Below are positions 7,499-13,771 of a DNA stretch of 15,014 bases, in pieces. The notes beneath the pieces are model-generated. The model ran no database searches. It was not told the origin of the DNA and was given only the letters and a program-made list of their open reading frames with translations. Origin of the DNA: Chloracidobacterium sp. UBA3360 (GTDB taxonomy: Bacteria; Acidobacteriota; Blastocatellia; Pyrinomonadales; Pyrinomonadaceae); NCBI GenBank assembly GCA_002360555.1, contig DEQS01000030.1:14566-29579 (forward strand), given 5' to 3'. Each line of letters begins with the position of its first letter. The first letter of the stretch is position 1. The position numbers and the translations under genes are program-made.

Positions 7499-9301
7499 AT
7501 GAAGAGAATCTCTCATAAGCGTAAACCATTCCTTTTATTACTTCTGTTGGCTTTTGTGGGACTTTCTGCCTCCTCCTCGGCCGGTGCGGACGCCTCGGGA
7601 GGCAGCGTTTCAACGGATTGTTTTCGCTCGCGGGCCACGGGTGATTGGGCCACGCCGAACACTTGGGAATCCTCGACCAATTGCACATTTTCAGATGCGA
7701 TAACTGCAACGCTAGTACCCACGAGCGCGGCAGGGTCGGTTGGTATTCAAACAGGGCATACGGTCACGGTTATCGACGCACAGTCCGCAAGTAACCTGAC
7801 CATATCCGGTACGCTTAATCACAGCGCGGCGTCAATGCTCACCATTATTGGAACATGGACGAACAACGGCGCTTTCTCGCCGGTACCCCCGGGCGGGTGC
7901 GGCGGCACCGTTATCTTCGCGGGCGGCACGGACCAGTCGATCGCCGGCAGCGCGGCGACGCAGACGTTCTGCAAATTCACGCTGAGCAAAAGTGGTGGAA
8001 CGCTCACCATCGGAGGGAGTGTCACGACGGTAAGCATCAATGGCGGGACGCTGCTAACGTCGGGAACTTTTAACACTACGGGCAAAACAGTTCAGGCTTT
8101 TGGTAATTGGACGAACGACGGTGGTACATACGTCGGTGGCGTAACTCTCATTCCAGGTAGTCCCGGAGTCGATGCATTCATAAACGGGTCGGCGACCACG
8201 CAGACGTTTACAGAGTTGAGGATCATCGTCGGCATCCGGAGGTGCGGCGGCAGCTTGACGACGCTGAATGTGGGTAATTTTGATACCGGCAGCGGTACTT
8301 TTATAGCGTCGCCGCTGTTGAATATCAATATTTCTGGGAATTTCATCGCTAGCGGAGTGTTTACTGCTGACACGAGTACAGTTGCATTCAACGGCACAAA
8401 CCAGAGCATTATGGGTTCTGGGTTTATCCAGCTCACATTCAATAACCTGACGATCAATAATACAAGCCTCACTCTGGATGGAGCTAGTCTCACCGTCACC
8501 GGTTTACTTAATCTGGAGAATGGTCTCGCGACCATCCTCGGAGCCAGCCGAACACTGACTGTCGCTGGGACGGCCACCCGGACCAATGGCTACGTGCGGG
8601 ATAAACTGAATCTAAGAGTATCGGCAATCGGTAGCTACCTCTTTCCCGTTGGAACCGCGAACGGCTATTCACCAGTCACAATGAATGCTACGACTTTGAC
8701 CACGAATCCGACCACGCTTACGCTAAACCCGTTGCAGGGCCGTGATACAAGCCCCGCAATGCCCCTCGACGCGCTCAACCGCCGATGGACTATTTCCGGA
8801 GGCGCCGGAATAACATCGGATCTTACTTTCGGATACATGGCGACCGACCTTCCCACGGGCAATAACGAGGCGGGCTACACCGTGATAAGGACATCGGGGA
8901 CATTCTTAAAGTATCCGGTTGACTGCAGCGGTTCTCCTGCCGTGGGGACGGCATGCGTCGACCCATCAACGCACACGGCGAGGGTGGTCGGCGTAGATCC
9001 CGTGGGAACCTGGACTGTCGGGGCGGCGAGTTCACCAACGTCGGCTGGAGTGTCGGTTTCAGGCCGTGTCTTCGGTTTGGAGGGTAGAGGCGCGACCAAC
9101 GCGTCCGTGACAATGACCGACCCGATAGGCATGAAGCGTACGGCCATAACTAACCGGCTCGGCCAATTCACTTTTGAGGATGTCCCGGCTGGCGTCACCT
9201 ATACTGTGATGGTTACCTCGCGGCGTTTCAGTTATGCCGCCCGGATCGTTACAACAAATGACAACGTCTCGAACCTGGATTTTACGCCCACCGATCCGTA
9301 G
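7499..9301 (+). CDS. Secreted beta-rich repeat protein with C-terminal carboxypeptidase-regulatory-like domain
   Basis: This 600-residue protein has no recognised enzymatic domain. Residues 1-30 form a Sec signal peptide: a basic n-region MKRISHKRK, a leucine-rich core, then small residues around SSAGA. The mature start RATGDWATPNTWESS, with GHTVTV and NLTISGTL after it, resembles the opening of G8-like or parallel-beta surface proteins. Residues about 130-350 hold three diverged repeats of about 80-110 residues, each with a 'VxFxGTxQSIxGS...TFxxLTI' core (around 138, 225 and 300). The last 80 residues (SVSGRVFGLEGRGATNASV...DVPAGVTYTVMVTSRRF) form a transthyretin-like carboxypeptidase-regulatory fold. 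The protein is rich in Thr, Ser, Gly and Asn and is probably exported to the cell surface. It stands alone between the divergent dnaG and the convergent mutS2. A function in adhesion or the matrix is speculation. Confidence 0.85.
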   Translation: MKRISHKRKPFLLLLLLAFVGLSASSSAGADASGGSVSTDCFRSRATGDWATPNTWESSTNCTFSDAITATLVPTSAAGSVGIQTGHTVTVIDAQSASNLTISGTLNHSAASMLTIIGTWTNNGAFSPVPPGGCGGTVIFAGGTDQSIAGSAATQTFCKFTLSKSGGTLTIGGSVTTVSINGGTLLTSGTFNTTGKTVQAFGNWTNDGGTYVGGVTLIPGSPGVDAFINGSATTQTFTELRIIVGIRRCGGSLTTLNVGNFDTGSGTFIASPLLNINISGNFIASGVFTADTSTVAFNGTNQSIMGSGFIQLTFNNLTINNTSLTLDGASLTVTGLLNLENGLATILGASRTLTVAGTATRTNGYVRDKLNLRVSAIGSYLFPVGTANGYSPVTMNATTLTTNPTTLTLNPLQGRDTSPAMPLDALNRRWTISGGAGITSDLTFGYMATDLPTGNNEAGYTVIRTSGTFLKYPVDCSGSPAVGTACVDPSTHTARVVGVDPVGTWTVGAASSPTSAGVSVSGRVFGLEGRGATNASVTMTDPIGMKRTAITNRLGQFTFEDVPAGVTYTVMVTSRRFSYAARIVTTNDNVSNLDFTPTDP

Positions 9302-9330
9302 CAGATCAATGACTTAATAATCCTACTGGC

Positions 9331-11811
9331 CTATTGTTTCAACTCCGCAATTGTAGCGCCGTGGCCACCTTGTTCGGATGGGGCGAAGGCGAACTTTTCG
9401 ACGTGTGGGTGGCCTTTTAGGACGTGGTGGACGTAGTTTTTTAGGGCGCCGGTGCCAAAGCCGTGGATGATGCGGACACGGGGCAGGCTGGACATATAGG
9501 CTTCGTCGAGAAAGCGGTCGATCTCGTATTCGGCGTCGGCGGTGGTTTTACCGATGAGGTTTAGCTCGGCGTCGGTGTCGCGGCCGTCGATGTCCCGCCC
9601 GATTGCGGAGTGCGGATTGCGGAGTGCGGATTTCTGAGCCCCGGTCGCTACCGCTCCAGGTTCTGACCCTGCGGGCTGCAGATCCGTGAGGTTTTCTCGC
9701 AGGTGGATGCTGCCGACGAGGACTTGGGCGATGTCACCGTCGATGCGTTCGACGGTGCCGATGTTACCGAAACTTGTTATTACTTTGCTCCCGACGGAGA
9801 GAACCACCCCGTCAGCCGAAGCGGCTGCCACCCCTCCTTCGTAAGGAGGGGGGTTTCGGAGCCGAGTCGCTATCGCTCCCGGTTCTGACTTTTTCCCAAC
9901 CTTGGACACCATGACCCGGTTTAGTTCGGCTTTGCGGGAGAGGCGTTCTTTGTCTAGTTTGTTTTTTAGGGCCTTGTCCGTGAGCGTTTGCATGAACGCC
10001 TTGGACTGGCGGTCAAATTCGTCGATGGCGTTGGCCAGTTCGCCTTCGAACTCTTTTTGACGGGCCTTTTCTTTTTTTACTGCCTCGACTTCGAGTGAGC
10101 CGTATTTTAGGGCGACGGCTTCACGTTCTTCTTCGAGAGCCAGGCGGAGGTCGGTCGCGATCTTGGTTTCGGTTTGGAGTTTTTTGAGATAGTTTTCGGC
10201 CTCTTGGGCAGAAATGTCGAGATTTTCGCGGGCGTTTTCGATGACAGTTTGGTCTATGCCAAAACGGCGGGCGATCTCTATGCCGGACGATGCTCCGGCA
10301 AGGCCGATAAGCAGCTTATACGTCGGCTGGAGCGTTTTTTCGTCAAACTCGACCGAGGCGTTGATTACGCTTTCGTCATTTGCGGCGTACATTTTCAGGC
10401 CGCGATAGTGGGTCGAAGCGATGACCTGGGCACCCTTTTTACGAAAATGATCTACGATCGCGACGCCGAGGGCCGAGCCTTCTTCGGGGTCGGTGCCGGT
10501 TCCGACTTCGTCAAGGAGGACGAGTGACGGTGGCGTGCATTGGCCGATCATGCCGGCGATGTTAGACATATGCGACGAAAAAGTTGAGAGGTTTGCACTC
10601 AAAGATTGGTGGTCGCCGATGTCGGCGAGCACAGATCGGTAGAAAGGGATTTTTGCATCCTCAGCCGGAACGGGCAGGCCGGAGATCGCCATGAGGCTGA
10701 GCAGGCCGGCGGTTTTGAGCACGACGGTTTTTCCACCTGCGTTGGCACCGGAGATGATCATGACGGCGTTGTGTTTTGTGAGGGTGAAACTGGATGGGAC
10801 GATGCCGGAAGAGAGAACCACCCCGTCAGCCGAAGCGGCTGCCACCCCTCCTTCGTAAGGAGGGGAGCTTTTGCGGAGATTTTCTTCCAACAGAGGATGT
10901 CTCGCATCCGTGAGGTCGAGGGTGTTGTCGTCGGTTATTTCGGGGACGACGGCGGTGAATTTGCGGGCGAATTCTACTTTGGCTTTTATGAAATCCAGTT
11001 CGGCGACGGCTGCGACGGCGGTTTCTATGGCGGGAAGCTGTTCGCGGAGCAGTTCGGTTAGGGCAAAGAGGATGCGGGCGACTTCGCGTTCTTCTTTGCC
11101 TTTGAGGTTTTGGAGTTCGTTGTTTGCGTCGATGGATTCGAGCGGTTCGACGAAAACGGTCGAGCCGCTTGAAGAAAAGCCGTGGGCGACGCCCGCGACC
11201 TTGCCGCGAAAATCGGTTTTGACGGGAATCACAAATCTGTCGTTTCTTACCGTAACGATCTCGTCCTGGATGGCGGTTCCGGCAGAACGCATCGCGGATT
11301 CGAGGGATTTTGTGAGGCGTGCTTTTTGAGCGTTGATCTCACGCCGCAGTTTTGCGAGCTCGGGCGAGGCGTCGTCATTTATCTCTCCGCCGGGGAGCAG
11401 CTTTTTGCTGATCTGCTCGGTCACCGCCAGCAGCGACGGCGGTATTTGCTCGACGGTCTGCCAGAGGATCGGTGCACTTTCTTTTTCAGGCTGGATGGCC
11501 GCACGGACAAACAGAGCCTGCGTACAAACGCGGGCGAGGTCGAGCATGACGATTGGCTCAAGTGCGGCGTTTTGGATCTTGAGAATTGCGCCAGCGTCCG
11601 ACGGATCGTCCAGCCCGCTAAATGACCAATTGACCTGTTTTTCGTTTAGCTCGATCGTCTCGGTGACTGTTGCCAACGCGTTGTCGAGTTCGCGGCGGCT
11701 CTCGATCGGACGCAGACGGGCAAACCGCTCAACGCCCATCGGCGTCTGGGCGTGGCGGCTGACAAGCTCAAGCAGCTTGCTGTATTCCAATGTATCGAGT
11801 GAAAAACTCAT
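9331..11811 (-). CDS. mutS2: MutS2 (MutS-family ATPase with Smr domain) carrying in-frame repeat insertions
   Basis: MutS2 is a cytoplasmic DNA- or ribosome-acting ATPase that in other bacteria suppresses recombination or rescues collided ribosomes; which role applies here is unknown. The start at 11811 (MSFSLDTLEYSKLLEL) fits the family N terminus, giving 826 residues. The longer frame from 11865 only adds translated GGACCA repeats. Visible parts: lever and clamp region; Walker A GANAGGKT (355-362); Walker B LVLLDEVGTGTDPEEG (about 430-445); a coiled coil (about 500-620); a KOW-like segment after VGSKV (about 673); and a C-terminal Smr domain (about 747-826) with HGFGTG. The usual Smr LDxRG motif reads LNLIG. 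Repeat-derived peptides occupy about 316-334, 641-672 and 714-737. Removing them gives a length close to ordinary MutS2 (about 780). DUF427 and DCC genes lie upstream on the same strand. Confidence 0.93.
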   Translation of the reverse strand: MSFSLDTLEYSKLLELVSRHAQTPMGVERFARLRPIESRRELDNALATVTETIELNEKQVNWSFSGLDDPSDAGAILKIQNAALEPIVMLDLARVCTQALFVRAAIQPEKESAPILWQTVEQIPPSLLAVTEQISKKLLPGGEINDDASPELAKLRREINAQKARLTKSLESAMRSAGTAIQDEIVTVRNDRFVIPVKTDFRGKVAGVAHGFSSSGSTVFVEPLESIDANNELQNLKGKEEREVARILFALTELLREQLPAIETAVAAVAELDFIKAKVEFARKFTAVVPEITDDNTLDLTDARHPLLEENLRKSSPPYEGGVAAASADGVVLSSGIVPSSFTLTKHNAVMIISGANAGGKTVVLKTAGLLSLMAISGLPVPAEDAKIPFYRSVLADIGDHQSLSANLSTFSSHMSNIAGMIGQCTPPSLVLLDEVGTGTDPEEGSALGVAIVDHFRKKGAQVIASTHYRGLKMYAANDESVINASVEFDEKTLQPTYKLLIGLAGASSGIEIARRFGIDQTVIENARENLDISAQEAENYLKKLQTETKIATDLRLALEEEREAVALKYGSLEVEAVKKEKARQKEFEGELANAIDEFDRQSKAFMQTLTDKALKNKLDKERLSRKAELNRVMVSKVGKKSEPGAIATRLRNPPPYEGGVAAASADGVVLSVGSKVITSFGNIGTVERIDGDIAQVLVGSIHLRENLTDLQPAGSEPGAVATGAQKSALRNPHSAIGRDIDGRDTDAELNLIGKTTADAEYEIDRFLDEAYMSSLPRVRIIHGFGTGALKNYVHHVLKGHPHVEKFAFAPSEQGGHGATIAELKQ
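9601..9632. repeat. 14-bp tandem repeat inside mutS2
   Basis: GATTGCGGAGTGCG is present twice head to tail (9601-9614, 9615-9628) with a further GATT. On the coding (minus) strand it is translated as SALRNPHSAI. The unit is not a multiple of three, so the two copies are read in different frames, yet the gene stays open. It lies in the linker between the KOW-like segment and the Smr domain. Confidence 0.9.
9644..9667. repeat. 24-bp repeat, copy 1, in mutS2 linker (SEPGA peptide)
   Basis: This stretch matches 9866-9889 at 22 of 24 bases by eye. It is translated on the minus strand as part of GSEPGAVATG, in the linker before the Smr domain. The copies are 222 bases apart, a multiple of three, so both are read in the same frame. 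Confidence 0.8.
9797..9851. repeat. 55-bp double-hairpin palindromic element, copy A, in mutS2
   Basis: This copy is identical to 10811-10865 over 55 bases. It holds two palindromes: CAGCCG-aag-CGGCTG (9813-9827) and CCCCTCCTT-cgt-AAGGAGGGG (9831-9851). On the coding strand it is translated as PPYEGGVAAASADGVVLS, between the coiled coil and the KOW-like segment of MutS2. It abuts copy 2 of the 24-bp repeat. Confidence 0.95.
9866..9889. repeat. 24-bp repeat, copy 2, in mutS2 (SEPGA peptide)
   Basis: This copy pairs with 9644-9667 (22 of 24 bases identical). It is translated as part of KSEPGAIATR and lies 14 bases from copy A of the 55-bp element. The two together may form one composite insertion spanning roughly 9797-9889. 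Confidence 0.8.
10811..10865. repeat. 55-bp double-hairpin palindromic element, copy B, in mutS2
   Basis: This copy is identical to 9797-9851, in the same orientation and reading frame, 1014 bases (338 codons) away. The palindromes are at 10827-10841 and 10845-10865. It is translated between ARHPLLEENL and the strand leading to Walker A, a place where other MutS2 proteins have a short loop. Confidence 0.95.
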
Positions 11812-11817
11812 ATTGCT

Positions 11818-11864
11818 TTGGTCCGGTCCGGACCAAGTGGACCAAGATGGACCAGGGTGGACCA
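11818..11864. repeat. GGACCA repeat cluster and palindrome upstream of mutS2
   Basis: GGACCA occurs four times at 9-10 base spacing (11830, 11839, 11849, 11859). It is preceded by the palindrome GGTCCGGACC (11825-11834) nested in TTGGTCC...GGACCAA (11818-11836). The cluster fills most of the 60-base gap between the DUF427 stop and the mutS2 start, so it would lie in the mutS2 leader or read-through mRNA. Its function is unknown. Confidence 0.85.
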
Positions 11865-11871
11865 AAATTAG

Positions 11872-12153
11872 CTAGTCTAATACTTTGATGCCTTTCCAAA
11901 ATGCAACGTAACCCGCGATATTACTAGCGTCGGGCTTTGCCTCGGGGTAGAACCAAGCCGCATCTTTATTTGTGTCACCATTTACAGAAACGTCGTAGTA
12001 GCTGGCAGTCCCTTTCCAACTGCAGACGGTATGCGTTTCGGACGGCGAAAAATATTCGCATTTTATGGCGGTAGGAGGAAAATAGTGATTGCCCTCAACG
12101 ATAATTGTGTCGTCGCTCTCGGCGATCGTTGTGTTGTTCCAGATTGCTTTCAT
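11872..12153 (-). CDS. DUF427 domain protein
   Basis: The 93-residue protein is a single DUF427 (NTP_transf_9-named) domain. Recognisable family features are the N-terminal MKAIWNNTTIAESDDTIIVEGNHYFP, the central CSWKGTASYYDV (residues about 44-55), AAWFYPEAKP (about 65-74) and the closing IAGYVAFWKGIKVLD. Members are small, beta-rich cytoplasmic proteins with no firmly established biochemical role. The gene begins 3 bases after the stop of the DCC oxidoreductase gene, so the two almost certainly form an operon; mutS2 follows 60 bases downstream. Confidence 0.88.
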   Translation of the reverse strand: MKAIWNNTTIAESDDTIIVEGNHYFPPTAIKCEYFSPSETHTVCSWKGTASYYDVSVNGDTNKDAAWFYPEAKPDASNIAGYVAFWKGIKVLD

Positions 12154-12156
12154 AAT

Positions 12157-12546
12157 TTATAAAAATCTTTCTCGGACGTCAGGCGTCGGCAACATACACG
12201 CGTCTTGGCGTCCGAAAAGGCGGTAGCGGTATTTTGCGAACAGCTTATACGCCCAGTCGCGTATGAACGCCGGGACGATAATGAATGCATAGCCGAGCGA
12301 CCAGATGCCGCCTAATCCTTTTGCAACTCGAAGTCCGGCGGTCGAGTGCATATACGCTTTGTCGTTCTCGATCAGGATTATTGAGTCGATGTCTTCGCCA
12401 ATGTTAAATTTCGCACGCAGATCTTCGCCGGCCTCCGATTGCAGCGGCGTGAACTTAAACTTTTTGTCCGCATCGTGGCGGATAATAAAGTTGACGGCGC
12501 CGTTGCAAAAGTTGCAGACACCGTCAAAAAGTACGATCGAACTCAT
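12157..12546 (-). CDS. DCC-family thiol-disulfide oxidoreductase (DUF393, YuxK-like)
   Basis: The 129-residue protein has the family-defining N-terminal DxxCxxC motif D8-G-V-C11-N-F-C14, followed by GAVNFIIRHDADKKFKFTPLQSEAG. The conserved middle (STAGLRVAKGLGG, about residues 68-80) and C-terminal KYRYRLFGRQDACMLP also fit. DCC proteins are predicted thioredoxin-like oxidoreductases; substrates are generally unknown. No signal peptide is seen, so it should act in the cytoplasm or at the inner face of the membrane; a hydrophobic stretch (WSLGYAFIIVPAFI) is present. It is the first gene of a tight pair with the DUF427 gene and is divergent from ada across 62 bases. Confidence 0.92.
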   Translation of the reverse strand: MSSIVLFDGVCNFCNGAVNFIIRHDADKKFKFTPLQSEAGEDLRAKFNIGEDIDSIILIENDKAYMHSTAGLRVAKGLGGIWSLGYAFIIVPAFIRDWAYKLFAKYRYRLFGRQDACMLPTPDVRERFL

Positions 12547-12608
12547 ATAAAAATTCTACCGCAATTATCGGATAGAAATGAGCCGACAAACGGAATAAAC
12601 TCAAAAAC
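12547..12608. promoter_or_regulatory. Divergent promoter region between DCC gene and ada
   Basis: These 62 bases must carry the promoters of both divergent genes. AT-rich hexamers resembling -10 boxes occur on the minus strand (GATAAT within CCGATAATTG, and TAGAAT), but no good -35 partner was found. No obvious copy of the E. coli Ada box was seen, so autoregulation by Ada cannot be claimed from sequence. Confidence 0.35.
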
Positions 12609-13643
12609 ATGGAAACTGAGGTCTTATGGCGGGCGGTCGAGGCGAGGGACGCGAGATTTGACGGAGCGTTTGTTTTCGGCGTGAAAACGACGGGGATTTT
12701 TTGCCGGCCTTCGTGTTCGGCGAGAAAGCCCAAGCGTGAAAATGTACTCTTTTTCAATGAGACGGCTGAGGCCGAGGCGTGCGGCTACCGGTCGTGTCTG
12801 CGTTGCCGGCCGACAAATGCGGCGGAGGCGGATCCGCAAGTAATGATGGTGGTTGCAGCTTGCCGCGAGATCGAGGAAATGCCCGAGGCGACGCTCGAGG
12901 AGCTTGCGGGAACTGCGGGTTTGAGCACATATCATTTTCAGCGAACTTTCAAAGAAATAGTCGGTTTGAGTCCAAAAAAATATTCGGAGGCAATAAAAAT
13001 GGAACGATTCAAAGAGGGAATACGCGACGGCAGCGACGTTGTAACCGCAATGTACGATGCAGGTTACGGTTCGAGCAGCCGTTTGTACGAAAAGGCGGCG
13101 GAAAATCTGGGGATGACCCCGGCGATCTATAAAAAGGGCGGAAAAGGGATGAACATCAACTACATTATTACGGATTGCGAGCTTGGGAAACTGCTGGTGG
13201 CGAGGACGTCGAGGGGCATTTGCAGCGTTACGTTTGGGGATAGTGATAATGAGCTGCGCGAGGGATTGGACAGTGAATTTCCGAACGCAGAGATCGCAGA
13301 AAACGACCACGATCTAAAAGCTGCGGTCGATGCGATCATCAAATATCTCGCCGGAAAAAATAAGCGGCTTGTGTTGCCGCTCGATCTGCAAGCGACGGCG
13401 TTTCAGATGCAGGTTTGGGATTTTCTGCGGAAGATACCGTACGGCGAGACGCGTTCGTATAGTGAGGTGGCAGCGGAAATGGGCGATAAGAAAAAAGTCC
13501 GTGCCGTGGCCCAGGCGTGTGCAAAAAATCGCGTTGCATTGCTTATTCCATGTCACCGCGTTATCGCAAGCGACGGCAAACTCAGCGGTTATCGTTGGGG
13601 CATCGAACGCAAAAAGAAACTGCTAGCGGCCGAGGCCGGTTAA
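12609..13643 (+). CDS. ada: Ada: bifunctional transcriptional activator and DNA alkyltransferase
   Basis: The 344-residue protein contains all three parts of E. coli-type Ada. The N-terminal methylphosphotriester-repair domain has zinc ligands C32, C36, C62 and C65 (FCRPSC...SCLRC); C32 corresponds to the methyl-accepting cysteine. An AraC-type helix-turn-helix region follows (about 78-172; LEELAGTAGLSTYHFQRTFK and the second helix pair at SDVVTAMYDAGYGSSSRLYE). The C-terminal O6-methylguanine methyltransferase domain (about 180-340) has the active site PCHRVI with C315, preceded by the FQMQVWDFLRKIPYGETRSY region. The family repairs methylated DNA stoichiometrically and, once methylated, activates repair genes. 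The start is supported by alignment of LWRAVEARDARFDGAFVF with Ada N termini; the ribosome-binding site is weak. Confidence 0.95.
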   Translation: METEVLWRAVEARDARFDGAFVFGVKTTGIFCRPSCSARKPKRENVLFFNETAEAEACGYRSCLRCRPTNAAEADPQVMMVVAACREIEEMPEATLEELAGTAGLSTYHFQRTFKEIVGLSPKKYSEAIKMERFKEGIRDGSDVVTAMYDAGYGSSSRLYEKAAENLGMTPAIYKKGGKGMNINYIITDCELGKLLVARTSRGICSVTFGDSDNELREGLDSEFPNAEIAENDHDLKAAVDAIIKYLAGKNKRLVLPLDLQATAFQMQVWDFLRKIPYGETRSYSEVAAEMGDKKKVRAVAQACAKNRVALLIPCHRVIASDGKLSGYRWGIERKKKLLAAEAG

Positions 13644-13672
13644 TCCAATATTTACACTCTGTAAAATTTTGT

Positions 13673-13708
13673 AAAGTTTCCTGTCTGCTCTTGGAGATGG
13701 GAAACTTT
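13673..13708. terminator. Inverted repeat after ada (possible weak terminator)
   Basis: AAAGTTTCC (13673-13681) and GGAAACTTT (13700-13708) are perfect 9-base complements with an 18-base loop, located 29 bases after the ada stop and followed by TCTTATAT. The AT-rich stem and long loop make this a poor intrinsic terminator. It could instead be a binding site for the downstream gene. The rest of the 128-base gap (13644-13771) is AT-rich and should hold the promoter of the amidohydrolase-like gene, but no clear hexamer pair was seen. Confidence 0.3.
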
Positions 13709-13771
13709 TCTTATATCCTCTGCGTAAAGACATTTTCACAGTAATACAAGTTTATTTTCAAAATTAAAGAT

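Noticed and set aside
9601..10865. A CRISPR array in the repeat-bearing part of mutS2
   Set aside because: There are only two copies of each longer unit, the spacing is irregular and the intervening DNA codes for conserved MutS2 sequence.
11812..11865. An 18-residue N-terminal extension of MutS2 starting at 11865
   Set aside because: It is only the translation of the GGACCA repeats, and the family N terminus begins at MSFSLDTLEY (11811).
12624..13310. A 228-codon minus-strand open frame under ada
   Set aside because: It lies entirely antisense to the well-supported ada and shows no recognisable domain.
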